DNA from: Cladopsammia gracilis
Lineage: Eukaryota > Cnidaria > Anthozoa > Scleractinia > Dendrophylliidae
Direction of reading: 5' to 3'
NCBI GenBank assembly: GCA_022457155.1
Contig: JAJGOT010000288.1
Span: 62,001 to 126,000 of the forward strand
Length of the DNA stretch: 64,000 bases
The notes under the pieces were generated by a model. That model was not told the origin of the DNA, ran no database searches, and worked only from the letters and a program-made list of their open reading frames with translations. Made by a program: the position numbers and the translations under genes. Every line of letters starts with the position of its first letter. Within the stretch, counting starts at the first letter, position 1. This document shows positions 22,025-33,892 of the stretch, in pieces.

Positions 22025-25000
22025 ATGTCGTTTCACCCCGCCGGAGCTGAAGATTCGGACTCCGATGAAGATGGCTTTTACATGGGAAGCAGTTACAGTG
22101 CAAACACAGGTCGTGACAACTTGAAATACAACGCTGCTTCACATAAGAACTTTACTGCAATGCCTGCCGGTGCAGAATCGGACGATGAAGGCATTGAAGG
22201 GATTGGATTTGGAAAATCACCAGCAAGTTCGGCTCAAACTGATGGAAAGAGAAAACAACATGAATATAAGAATACAAGTGATGGTATGACCGGTGCATCT
22301 GGTGTTGGTAGGGGAAGAGGACAGCTGCAGCAAAGAGGGAGAGGAAGAGGGGGATTTCCAAAACCTCCATCATCGTACAATAACAGAGGAAAATCAACAA
22401 AAAGGTTTGTTTGTGATAAATACATGCATTATAAAATCATCCACTAATACTTGTACACCACCCAACCATAATTCCAGAAGATGTGGTCACCTACATGTAG
22501 CTGCAGGGTGCATCCCAAGTGAACGCCACACTGAATACATGCAAGGTACAGTGTAACCTATATACATGAAATGCACCCTAGACACTATGAATGGCTGTCA
22601 CTTGCATAATGTGGCAAGTATAGTAAGGGTGGTGGTGATGACGATGATGATGACGATGATGATGATATTAAATGACGACTGGCAAAAAAATACTTTGGTT
22701 TTCGGTTGACCAGGGAGGTTTCACTGTATTAATTTTTAATCAAACAATGTGTCCAGCATAGACAGAGCTCACTACATATGTTACTAATCCCCATAGGATG
22801 GGATGTTAGTCCATCACAGGGTACCCCCCCCCCCCCCCTTCCCTTCCCAAAAACATTTTGGTGATACATTGTACTTATGGCATATCAATAAACTGCTCAT
22901 TTTACACTTCTTGAGAGAGACAATTTGCAGTTCCAAAAAATATCCATACTCCCCCCACGGAAGGTTTTTTGTTTAGCACCCCCTGTCCCCCTAGGAAATT
23001 CCAGTTTAGCTCCATACTTTGCTTCTAAAATGTTGGCTTTTAAGACCCCCCTCCCCCTAGGAATTTCCAATGACCTTCCATGGGGTGGGTGTGGATTTTT
23101 TCTGGAACTACACAATATAGAGTAAAGTAATTTCTAATGACGTAACACTGGGTGTCAAACCAGGGTAGTCCAGCACTTGCCCAAACAATGTCTTTGATTC
23201 ACTAAGAAATCAATAGATTTGTCACGCTGGGATAGTGATTAGGGATAGGGGTATTGTTCAAGTGATGTATCAGTTGTATTGTTCGCCAATCACAGACATC
23301 GTTTGGACAGCTACGGGGTCGCCCTCATCCGTAATGGTAGTAAACAAAAAATGGTCTTTCAAGGAGACGTGATTTATCATGCCAGTAATAAAAAAAAAGA
23401 CCATTAGCAAAAACCAATCCCATAAAAATACCAATAGGCTAAAATTGTTAAAATGGTTTTGTGGTTATTTTTAACTTGACCCAAATACATTTTGAACTAA
23501 ATTGAAGAATTTTAAATCCAAATCAATCCTTGGCTCTTATCTGTCACCTTTAGTATCCCATTTAGGTGTCAGTAATTACAGCTGTAGTAACTGCAGTTTC
23601 GCTAGTCTTGTATAAAGTACCACGCAGGGCTTTTGTCAGAAGAGTGTCTATGTTGTGGTTTAAATTTTTCTTTGGTTTGAAAAGTTTTGAACCAGTTTAA
23701 CCAGTTTATTTATTTTTGTCTCGTATTCATTACTGAGACTAAAAAATCAAACTGGTTCAAAAATTCTCAAACCAAAGGAAAAATTTAACCACAACATCTA
23801 TACTGTAGATGCCCACTTCTGGAAGAAATTCGCCCCCAAAAAAATATTCACCAAAGCTTTTAAAATTTCATAGGGAGAGATGCCTGTAGGATATCCGCTT
23901 TTCCATTTCTGGGTTAAAGACTGGTATTTTGTGTCTTGATAAAATAATATTTTATTATCACTGTATAACAGGAAATTTGTTAAAGTAATGTTTAATGGTA
24001 TGATCTTCTATAGGAGTAATTTCTCTCCAAACAAGTCAGCACAAGCAGAGGCAAGAAAAGCTGCCTTGTCGCTTGCTGTGGATGATCTGCGAGTTGCCAT
24101 TCAGAAAGGAAATGTCACTGCAGTTCAAAAATATTTAGATGATGGTAAGAATGAATTGTAGTATTTTAGGATTGTTAAGTACATGTATCTGTCAGAAGTT
24201 GTATTTCTAATTTGTATTATAATGCTCATTAATAATAATAGCCTAATAATAGCCTTTATTTCTATAGCACTATTTCTACTAAGAAGCCAATGCTTCTTTA
24301 CAATGGTACATTTAAAATAGAAAAAAGATGGCTCTTAGAGCCGTTTGATTATATAGAAGTCGACCTCTGGGCAAACAACGCCTCATTTACTGTTAGAGGT
24401 ACTGACATTGATAAATAATACTATTATTGTACCAGGGATTGATCCAGATGTGCATCTGAAGTCTGGATGGACATGTTTGATGTTAGCAGCTAGTATAGCA
24501 TCAACTGAACTTGTAGAATTGCTGATAAACAGAGGAGCAAATGTTAACTTTCATAAAGGTATTTACATGTATATTCATGTGTCATGCCAACCATATTATA
24601 TAACTTCGCCCTGAATAATTTTTTATTAAATGACTGGCATCTTTATTCAGATCTGGGCTTTTGACAGTGTGTTCCCAACATGCAATCAGAAGATTTCAAT
24701 ATGTGTGTAATCTTGGCTCCTAGGCATTTGTGGCAGGAGTGATCTCAAGATCTAACATAATTTTAAAAATTTTGATGTGTGTTTAATCTAGAGATGTATA
24801 CTGTTCTGATGGCAACATGTGCAACATCTGCAAGCATTCCAGAGGAACAGGTGCTCAAATGTGTTGAAGTTTTGCTGGAAAAGAATGCAAGAGTCAATGT
24901 TTATGACAAGTGAGTAGACACAGCTCTCTGGTTTTCCTACAGTGTACCCTGTCAGAATTCCAATTTTTGAGACCCTGTCTAAGAGATTTCCAAATTGTCC

Positions 25001-28000
25001 CACTGGCTCAGGGGTGTAGCTATAAGAAAAAACTTAGCAGGCTCATTAACCAGCCCAGCCAGTTTTTCTGGCTTGTGCGCCTTCAAAATCACCCCAAGTC
25101 TTTGCTTCCTAGTTAACTTTCAGCCGGTGATAAGTTCTCTTTCAGCTGGTGAAATTAGCTGGTAGCCAGCTCTTAGCTATATCCCTGCTGGCTTTGTTGT
25201 TGTGTATTTAAGCTTGGCATCAATACCAAATTGAACGGAAGTCAGCACCAGCAAAATATTGGTTAAAATTTGGCTTGTGATGAGGTTACAATAAATTATA
25301 TACGCTTATACTTTTGTTTCTTTTCCGAAAGGGGTTTAAGACATTAGCTGAAACTGATACCCCATGCAAGTTAAAAGCCCCTAAAAACCGCACAACCCAG
25401 CTTAGACCAGACAAGGGAGTATCTGCCCCCTCCAGGTTTATTATTGGCTAGACAGTGTTAAATGAACAGAATTCCAGTTTGTCTCAAAATAACCAGTACC
25501 ATATGTTCTTTTCACATATTAATTTGACTGCATATCTTTTACCCAGATATCGCATGTCGCCACTGATGTATGGTGCAAAGGAAGGGAGGGTCACAGTCTG
25601 TGAGAAGCTGTTAGAACATGGTGCCGAGATCAACAAGCAAGACATGCGAGGATGGACTGTGAGTTTGGCCAACTCTTATTATTATTTTGTTGAGATGTTG
25701 TAGTCTTGAATCCCAAGACATCTCACTCTGTTGCATAATGACTGCTTATGATGTTTTTATCTTTTGCTTTATTAGTCTTTATCATTTGCGGCCAGCCGTG
25801 GTCATGGTCGAGTTGTGCGTACCTTGCTGGACCATGGTGCAGACCCAAAGATTTACTCCAATGATGGACAGACAGCAAGTGATATTGCCTATTCAAGCGA
25901 ATATCCTCGAGTAAGTTTATTATTAGCAATTGTTTGCTTTGATTCTTTTATGTTGACACAGTGATCTACTGGTTAGGATGTCAGACTTTCATTCTGAAGG
26001 ACAGAATTTTGCCATTTTGTTTCCTAACAATGATTACAACACACTGTCTCTCTCTACACTTTAAATCCCAAGAGTGACAAAAATCAAATTTAAAAACAAT
26101 TATTTTGTACAATATTGACAAACAAATGGTACCATGCAAAAGTACTGCTGAAGAGGTTTCATTTGAATGGTCACACCATAGGATTTTGTCGACAGACTCA
26201 AAAGTTAGAACAAATGGTACCGTGCAAAAGTACTGCTGAAGAGGTTTCATTTGAATGGTCACACCATAGGATTTCATCAACAGACTCAAAAGTTAGAACA
26301 AATGGTACCATGTAAAAGTACTGCTGAAGTGGTTTCATTTGAATGGTCACACCATGGGATTTCATCAACAGACTCAAAAGTTAGAACAAATTGTACCATG
26401 CAAAAGTACTGCTGAAGAGGTTTCATTTGAATGGTCACACCATAGGATTTCGTCCACAGACTTGAAAGTTAGAACTACAAGTTACATGTCTCCATAATTG
26501 ACTCTGGGAATGAAAGGGTTAAGTCTCTCTCTGTCCAAGAGGAGTAGCGTTAAAGTCCAAGTTACTTTGTGCTGACTAGGAAACTAAAGATAAGTGCCTG
26601 CCTGATTGCCCACAAGTCTTACAGTATATGATTTCATAGTTGATTCTAACGTTGAAAATTAAATGTAATCAGATTTCAGACATTATTTCCTTGGCTGCAA
26701 GTGGAAAACAGACAGTAAGTGCAGAAGCAACTTTGGAAGCTGCAGAGCCATCAAGGTCAGACAATAGGGCAGAAATTAAGTAATGGTCCTGAAAAGAACT
26801 AGGCAACCCATCGGCAAGGAATGCAGAAAGGTGTTAATTGTGATATTGTTGAAACCGTCCACCTCATTGGCTAAAACATGAAAATCTACTATCACTTCAT
26901 CAGATAGTGCATTTATTTCTCTCTAGTTTACTTATTGATTCCCTTTTAGTGAAAACTATTCTGAGTTTTAATGCAGCTAAATTTCTATGTGGGAAACATG
27001 GAAAATTAGAAGCCTTTCTTGGCCATTGTCTCATGATTGGATAAAATCTTGTAACACAAAGAAATATTGCTTTAAAATAAAGTTTCAGTACATTTTATTT
27101 CAAAAACGTGTTGTCCATAGGTTGATGCATTCTCAGTAAGAAAATCTAAACAATCGTATGTGGGGAAAGCGAATTGCCGCAGAACAATAGATGATTGCCT
27201 AGTTCTCACACGCATTGTTACTTAAAACTCACAAAATGCTGTGATTCTTGAAGTAATTTGTAGCTAGCCAATCAGTAGAAGAAGAGTATAATGTGATTGA
27301 TCTTTCCATTTTTATATATTTGAATTGTACATGCAGTATCAGCATCACAGGAGACAGTTCACTTAGTTATGGTAACCTGGAGATATTCCTTGTTGGACAT
27401 GAGCTGACACATTTACTGCCAAAATTTCAGGTAAAATGGAGTGAACTCTGTCTAAGCTGTAGCAGTCCGAGACAAACCAAAGAAATTTGGCTCCTTTGTC
27501 TCATATCGTCTTACACAGTTGTTATCTGAACCATCGAGCGGGGTCGTAGCTGTCCAAACGATGTCTGTGATTGGCAAATGATACAATAATAATTATATAT
27601 TAATATATCTCTTTAACAATGCCCCTATCCCTAATCCCTATCCCAGCAGGACAAATCTATTTTTTTCTTAGCGAATCACAGATGTCATTTGAACAAGTGC
27701 AGGACTACCCGAACGATCCAGAAATAATCTAACTTGTTTTTCTGCACTGTCTAGGAACACAAGATTACATTTGATGGATTCTTGAGTCTGACAGAAAAGG
27801 AACTGGACCAGGTATATCTTCATTATATTTTTAAAACATTCATATTTTATATCAACATTTGTGGTCATGGAGGAAGACTTGAATTTGGGACCTATGTATT
27901 TCAAGTTGAAATGCAGCATCTCTAAAACTCATCTCCTGCTGTGCTCTCTGCAGTCGTGGTTGGTGGTGGCTCGGCTGATCATACTGGTTGGGGTTAGTTC

Positions 28001-28769
28001 AGATGGTCATGTTGTTGGGTGGTAATATTAAAGGGAACCTCCATTTTCATGACAAATTGACATTAAATTGTTGGAAATAAAGTCAAAATTTTGATTATGT
28101 AGGGGCCTAGATCACATGGTATGGTGTAAAGTTGAGTTTCTTTGTTGCCATCTTCCATACCTGTGTGGTTTGGCTTGATATGGCTCCCAGTTGTTAAAAA
28201 TTTACAGTTTATACCATTAACATGACCATTGTTTTCATCATTACCATTGTCAACATTCCCCTTGTCTTTGTCATTCCATCAGATGGGAATCACCCAAGTA
28301 GGAGTGCGCACTAAGATCCTGGATGCCATAAGAGAAGTTCACAAGAAAGAGTGGGACATGACCAGCTTGCAGGCCATGGAAAAGCACACCTTAAGGTAGT
28401 GTTAACCTCTCTCATGCGTACATGTACATTTAAGGTGGTTCACATCAGTTTCTAGTAATTTCCAATACTTACATTTTGATGAACCAATACTACCACTCTT
28501 TATCAGCAAACCTTCATTTATCAAGCCTCTAAGGACTGGAACAATTTAGATAATGACATTAAAAATACCCATTCACTGTCCTTATTTAAAGCAAAGCTTA
28601 AAAGTTTGTAAATAACCTTTCCATTTTTAAACATTTTTTAAGCTATTTTACAATCTATTTTTTACTATTTTAAAACTATTTTTACTATTTTCTTCTTTAA
28701 CAATTTTAAAATTTATAATTTGCAGGGCCCCACTGAAAACCGCCATGGCGAGTGGGCTCCCTGGATAAA

Positions 28770-28818
<49 letters not shown>

Positions 28819-31041
28819 ATGGTACAATAATGGTATCAAACAAATGCCCACACATTTTTTAACAAGTTATGGTCATTAGAATGATGTAACAGGTTACCAT
28901 AGTAACAGAATAACCTGTTAAATACACTCTTAATTTTAGCTTTAAATAGTTATAACTAAAATCCAGCTTAGGGACTGCCATTTTTTATAATTGAATTGTA
29001 ATAAGCATCTTAAGATACAACTGTTTAAAAAAATATTCGGAAGGGATTCAGAGCCACCTTCAAAATTTTTGAAAAAATTAAGGTTGCTCTGAACCCTTTT
29101 TGTTTCTTTCAATGTTGTAGTGCCCCAGAAGTGACAGTAATTCTAGCCAATGTGTCCAAGCATTTGACATTTATGAGAAGCAGTGTGTCCTATGTACAAA
29201 AACACTTAAACTCCATCAATGAGCCTCTGGAATTTGTGCAGGTAACATTTTGCTAGAGTGCAATCTTATGGAACTGTTCCAGGCACTCTCTGATTTGTTC
29301 TTGTGGGACGTTAAAGATCCCACATCACTATTCGAAAAGAGTAGGGGCCGTAGACCCCGGTGGTGTGGTCAACCTTGCGGGTTGTGGGATTGGAAGGGAT
29401 GGCACCTCGCATGGGACCTGAGTCCCGTTCGTGCGTTTCCTTCTGGTCTGTATGAGTCCAGAAAAGTTGGATAAAAAAAAGACTTGGAATGCATCACTCA
29501 GAATAGTCAATAGATGGTAGTCGTGTTGTTTTGGGACCTTTTCTAGTTTTCTAATTAATATAAATTAAAGTATTCTGGTTCATTCTGATTCCAATAGCAG
29601 AATGAATGGATAAGTGGAATATTGTTTGGCTTAGGCCGGCAGTATGGTGTTGGCTTTGGAAAAGTTTTTGGGTTGGCTCTAAACACAGAGTTGCGTTTTT
29701 TGTGAATTGATGTTTCATGTATTTTGTTGTTCCTAAACCAGAATGTGCTCAAGGATTGTTGCAATTCTTGAAAAGCTTCACTCATAGAACAAATCGAACC
29801 TTTAGACAAGCCTCACTAACTATTGCGTCTGTGGATGAAGTCCTGCAGTGTGCGTATTCAAATGAAAGCTACTGAACAGTACTTTCCTGTGGTACTGTTT
29901 GTTATGCTGTACAAGGTGGTTCTAACTTTTGAGTCTGTGGATGAAATCCTAAAGTGTGACCATTCAAATAAAAGCTACTGAACAGTACTTTCCTGTGGTA
30001 CTGTTTGTTATGCTGTACAAGGTGGTTCTAACTTTTGAGTCTGTAGATGAAATCCTAAAGTGTGACCATTCAAATGAAAGCTACTGAGCAGTACTTTCCT
30101 GTGGTACTGTTTGTTATGCTGTACAAGGTGGTTCTAACTTTTGAGTCTGTAGATGAAATCCTAAAGTGTGACCATTCAAATGAAAGCTATTGAGCAGTAC
30201 TTTCCTGTGGTGCTGTTTATTATGCTGTACAAGGTGGTTCTAACTTTTGAGTCTGTAGATGAAATCCTAAAGTGTGACCATTCAAATGAAAGCTACTGAA
30301 CAGTACTTTCCTGTGGTACTGTTTATTATGCTGTACAAGGTGGTGCTAACTTTTGAGTCTGTAGATGAAATCCTAAAGTGTGACCATTCAAATGAAAGCT
30401 ACTGAACAGTACTTTCCTGTGGTACTGTTTATTATGCTGTACAAGGTGGTTCTAACTTTTGAGTCTGTAGATGAAATCCTAAAGTGTGACCACTCAAATG
30501 AAAGCTACTGAGCAGTACTTTCCTGTGGTACTGTTTATTATGCTGTACAAGGTGGTTAACTTTTAAGTCTAGATGAAATCCTAAAGTGTGACCATTCAAA
30601 TGAAAGCTACTGAGCCGTATTTTCCTTTGGTGCTATTTTTATGAATGTTGTTTGTTTCCAGGATGTAACAGAAGCAGAAGGCATGGTATTCTATTGCGGA
30701 GAAGCAACTGAAGCTGTCCAAAGCTTAAGTGACGAGCTTAGCGCTGTAAAAACACAAATTTCCCAGGTTGGTACTTAGTCAAATAGCTTCAAATGTATCG
30801 GTTTTGTTGAAATTAGAGCAGAAAATTGTGACGATCCACTTACGTTCAAAACGTCCTGTCTCAAATGTAATTCTGTTTGTAGCCTCACTCGGCCAGTTCC
30901 TTACTGCGACAATTCTGAGCAGTTTTATCAAGGTTTTTTTTGCCGTAGTCGTAACTGGTGCACTAGGTGCGATGGTGACGCCTTTACGAAGTTGATAGAG
31001 CGCCAGTCTGCAGAGCGGGAGGTCTCGGGTTCGAATCTCGG

Positions 31042-31077
<36 letters not shown>

Positions 31078-31597
31078 CGAAGGTGCTGCCTTTGCTATGA
31101 CATCGGCAAATGGTTAGACCTTCACGTGGCTCGGATGACCACGTAGAAATGGCGGTCCCGTCTCCAGTAGGAGACGTAAATGAACCACTGAGGGCGTAAC
31201 AAAAAACCCTGGCTGTGACCACCCTCAGTGCCATACATTGTTCATGGGTGGGGTGGGGGAGATGAGATCAACAATGGACCGATAGCGGCTGCCTGAGGCG
31301 CCTTCATAAGCTGACGTCCGATCTCATTCTCATAAGTGTATGTAAAGCGGCATGAGACGCAAGTGATATGCCCTTTACGGACCCATGACTCGGAATCCTT
31401 GCATTGTTGGTAATTCGTGTTTTTTTGTTTGCTGGCAGATCAACTCCAAAGTATCAAACTCGGCACCAGATCTGATTGCCGATCAGAAACCACAGTCATC
31501 CCAGCCTTCATCAAGGGGTGGCCTCGTACTTGTAGTAGGGATGGCTACCGTTGCATTAGGCGCCTTTTTGGTACACAGGATGTGGAACAATACGTGA
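22025..31597 (+). CDS. ASZ1: ASZ1/GASZ homologue: ankyrin, SAM, tail-anchored piRNA-pathway protein
   Basis: Thirteen exons: 22025-22404, 24014-24144, 24436-24558, 24792-24909, 25547-25658, 25776-25910, 26673-26755, 27337-27430, 27755-27811, 28283-28395, 29121-29241, 30662-30766 and 31439-31597. All have GT/AG sites and consistent phases, giving 1731 bases and 576 residues. Order: acidic Ser/Asp-rich N-terminus, an RG-rich stretch (about 93-110), about six ankyrin repeats (about 150-345), a SAM domain (about 372-437, with YGNLEIFLVG and MGITQVGVRTKIL), a helical/coiled region (450-530), and a C-terminal hydrophobic anchor (about 552-570) ending HRMWNNT. This matches vertebrate GASZ, a mitochondrial outer-membrane scaffold in germ cells needed for piRNA biogenesis and nuage assembly. 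The protein is about 100 residues longer than human ASZ1 (475), nearly all in the N-terminal extension. Introns carry many inverted-repeat elements, including two opposed tandem arrays. Confidence 0.93.
22632..22668 (+). repeat. (GAT)n/(GAC) microsatellite in ASZ1 intron 1
   Basis: Imperfect GATGAC/GATGAT units. Confidence 0.8.
22795..22840 (-). mobile_element. SINE core fragment
   Basis: GGATGGGATGTTAGTCCATC followed by AGGGTACCCCC is the inverted counterpart of the SINE core at about 13060-13110. Ends in poly-C. Confidence 0.5.
22925..23110. mobile_element. Small inverted-repeat element (family also at 743-946)
   Basis: Ends GTTCCAAAAAATATCCATA and TGTGGATTTTTTCTGGAAC are inverted; the interior is C-rich. 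ASZ1 intron 1. Confidence 0.7.
23165..23331 (-). mobile_element. MITE in ASZ1 intron 1, inverted relative to the copy at 27541-27711
   Basis: Its complement matches 27541-27711 (GTAGCTGTCCAAACGATGTC, AATGCCCCTATCCCTAATC, AGTGC-GGACTACCC). Two opposed copies therefore sit in one transcript. Confidence 0.75.
23646..23812. mobile_element. Foldback element in ASZ1 intron 1
   Basis: TCTATGTTGTGGTTTAAATT and the following TTTCTTTGGTTTGAAAAG...AACCAGTTT are complementary to AAACTGGTT...CTCAAACCAAAGGAAA and the final AACCACAACAT. Arms are about 55 bases; loop about 45. Confidence 0.8.
26061..26522 (+). repeat. MITE with four-fold internal 88-bp tandem array (ASZ1 intron 6)
   Basis: Ends TTAAATCCCAAGAGTG and GGGAATGAAAGGGTTAA mark the same MITE as at 35014-35196. 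Internal units start AAATGGTACC at 26124, 26212, 26300 and 26388, exactly 88 bases apart, and contain CATTTGAATGGTCACACC. Confidence 0.9.
27541..27711 (+). mobile_element. MITE in ASZ1 intron 8 (inverted partner at 23165-23331)
   Basis: Same family as 23165-23331 in opposite orientation, with an internal AT-rich expansion. Confidence 0.75.
28500..28817 (+). mobile_element. LINE 3' end with (ATT)n tail (ASZ1 intron 10)
   Basis: The plus-strand frame reads QTFIYQASKDWNNLDNDIK, then SLSLFKAKLKSL and stop. This is the usual C-terminal end of a non-LTR retrotransposon polymerase. A short 3' UTR (GGGCCCCACTGAAAACCGCC) and ATT repeats (about 28768-28817) follow. Confidence 0.75.
29290..29465 (+). 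mobile_element. SINE-like fragment (ASZ1 intron 11)
   Basis: GTGGGACGTTAAAGATCCCA followed by a GC-rich core. I recall this GACGTTAAAGA motif from conserved SINE tails in marine invertebrates; the assignment is tentative. Confidence 0.4.
29815..30635 (-). repeat. 106-bp tandem array, 8 units, inverse of the 26061-26522 array (ASZ1 intron 11)
   Basis: The anchor GTCTGT (GTCT in the last) occurs at 29827, 29933, 30039, 30145, 30251, 30357, 30463 and 30567: spacing exactly 106, the last 104. The complement shares CATTTGAATGGTCACAC and CAGACTCAAAAGTTAGAAC with the 88-bp units, so the array is the same MITE interior in the opposite orientation. Confidence 0.92.
30975..31395 (+). mobile_element. 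tRNA-derived SINE (ASZ1 last intron)
   Basis: A tRNA-like head with TTGATAGAGCGCCAGTCTGC (A-box region) and GGTTCGAATCTCGG (B box), ending CCGGACCA, is followed by a GC-richer body to about 31395. Not a functional tRNA: the acceptor stem is incomplete. Confidence 0.6.
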
Positions 31598-31639
31598 CGT
31601 ATTAAGGATGTACAAGAACAAGACCCTAACAAATGACGC

Positions 31640-31775
31640 GATGACCACTGGAACCGGTTGTTCAAAAGGTGGATAGCGCTATTCACCGGATAAATCACTA
31701 TCCAGTGGATAACACAATAGGTTTCACTGGATAGTGTTTTGTCTGGTGGATAGCGCTATCCACATTTTGAAAAAC
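31640..31775. mobile_element. Palindromic MITE in the ASZ1 3' UTR
   Basis: CCGGTTGTTCAAAAGGTGG on the left is inverted relative to CCACATTTTGAAAAACCGG on the right, with GGATAGCGCTATCC-like palindromes within. Confidence 0.7.
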
Positions 31776-31872
31776 CGGGGCTTGGTCACAAAGTTATAAA
31801 TTTCCGTTAGAGGTCGGACGCTGGGTAATGTACGGTGGTTGGGCATTGGAAGTTGGGTAGTTTTACCTCGAA

Positions 31873-31878
31873 AATAAA
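31873..31878 (+). terminator. Poly(A) signal candidate AATAAA for ASZ1
   Basis: First AATAAA after the ASZ1 stop codon, giving a 3' UTR of about 300 bases. That UTR would include the small inverted-repeat element at 31640-31775. Confidence 0.4.
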
Positions 31879-32324
31879 AAGGGAAGCCACACAAACAGAA
31901 ATTTGATTTCTTAACACCGTCACGAAATGAAATTCACTGATAAAACATGGAAATAATCTGAGCGAAATTTTGTTATAACCCGGCCAACGTAAAAAGTATC
32001 AGAATATTTATGGGAGGCTTATTGGCTTGTCCAAAATACATACTACATTTTATTTGTATCATATTTGAGTTACTGTTTGCGTTTATCGTTTTCTCTCTGC
32101 CCGTTAATTCTCATTGAATTACTGAAAAGAAAGATAAGAGAGTGTTTTAGATATTTAAATTAACGTAATTGATGATTGTAAAGAATTTAATATGTCTAAT
32201 TTGTGAAACAAACTCTGAAGAATACTTTTTCATTGTTTTATAAGTTGAATGTGAAGGTTGATTAATAAAATTTGTTTCTTTGCTACGGAAATTCTTCTCC
32301 AAGTGGCCAGCGTGGCAGGCGTGA

Positions 32325-33600
32325 ACAGGGAGGGGATGGGGGAGGGGGAGGGGCGCGAAAAAAGAGAAGGGAAGGATATAAGGCCCCGTCCACACGTATA
32401 CGTTTACGTTCGTAAACGCATATTTTTATGCGTTTAGGCTTCCCGTCCACACGTAAACGATGAAAACGGTCACCCTAAACCGATATTTTCGAAAACGCTC
32501 GCCAAAGTGGATATTTTTGAAAATGCCCGTTTACCCGCTTACGTGTGGACAGCGTAAACGGATATTTTCGTAAACGCTGATGTCACAGATTAGGACCCAG
32601 TCCACTAGCCATTGTTTTGTACCTGCATTATACACCAAATTGAAGAAACGTCGGGTGAAAAGCATGAACCATGAACGATGCGACCCAAAGGTTTACTGGG
32701 AAATTGGAAAATTTAATCTCCGTCCGTGACAGAATATACATTATATTAACACAGGATGCATAAATCATGCTCTTGAAATGTCTCAAACAAAGAAAACATC
32801 TTGATTATCAAGAAATTGAATATTTCTAAGCTTGCCAATGCTGCCTACCCAGAATTTCATTCGGTCTCATCGTTCATGGTTTTTGCTTTTCGCGGGTCAA
32901 CGTTTTTTCAATTGGGTGTATACGTCATATCTTGTTACAACTTGGTTATATATTTTTCATGTTATCTTATATTAGCCAATCAATCATGTACTTGTTTTCT
33001 GTATTCTAATTTAAGAGCCGTTGTATATTATTTTCACTCCAACGCTGGCCCTGTTGAAGACTAGTTCTACTAGTCGAAATATTGGCCATTAAACCTGCCA
33101 TTAATTTCCGTTGTACTAGCCTTGCATTTTAAAATAAAATAGTATAGATATCCAATGTGGCGGACTTATCTACGCATGGTCAATGCAGATTTGAAGCGTT
33201 TACGTATCGTTTTAGCGTTTACATGTGGACAGGTGAAAACGAATCGCAAACGATGGCTGGCTTCGTGTGGACGGGAGCGTTTTAGATAAAAAAAAAATAT
33301 GCGTTACGAACGTAAACGTATACGTGTGGACGGGGCCTAAGAACCGGGGTATTCGCATTACGCCCACCGATTTCCTTGTAATCGAATTACGTCAACTATC
33401 AATACGTTCACCAATCAGAAACTGGCACGCGCTACTTCACGTGTGAATTTACTATGTCTACCGCCCAGCGCGAATTAGCCAATCAGTATTTTGCGGCCGC
33501 CAGCGTCCGCAGAAATGAACAAATGGGGGTCTTTATTGCAGGCGTCCTTTCCCTCTCTCCCCAGTTCCCTTCTCCCCGAGCCGGCCGAAAACGTTGGCTC
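32325..33600. repeat. Interspersed repeat, copy 2, split by a Harbinger-like insertion
   Basis: Matches 20886-21340 in two blocks (about 32325-32381 and 33341-33600) separated by the element at 32382-33337. Confidence 0.7.
32382..33337. mobile_element. 956-bp Harbinger-like non-autonomous element
   Basis: Inverted ends GGCCCCGTCCACACGTATAC and complement, with TAA on both sides (32379-32381, 33338-33340). Subterminal regions are built of GTAAACG/CGTTTAC repeats. The interior holds an unrelated AT-rich insert and no transposase. Confidence 0.85.
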
Positions 33601-33892
33601 CTCACCAGACCCCCATCGCATTTCAGCATGCGAGGCCTGGGCTCAACAACCAGTTTTCGTGTACCAAGAGGGACAAAAGGGTCTGATAACGAGAAGGACT
33701 GAGAGGGCAACAGTACCATGTTAGATGACAGAACAATAAAAACTCTATTTTTGTGAAAATCATTTCCATTGTTTCTGTGAACCAACATGGTCGCCGTGCA
33801 AATCACAGGATAAAAAAGAAAGTGGTCCAGAAACCGCTGTCAGTGGATTTGATCCTTTTATTGCACCAAAACATCCTATCTACACTTTTGAC

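Noticed and set aside
22025..22447. Short RG-rich nucleolar protein gene of 140 codons
   Set aside because: The frame ends in an intron. A donor at 22405 joins in phase to the ankyrin exons of ASZ1.
26695..26722. Alternative ASZ1 exon 7 end at GTAAGT (after ACA, about 26714)
   Set aside because: Although a strong donor by sequence, it leaves phase 0, which does not fit the next exon. The donor at 26756 gives phase 2 and continues in frame.
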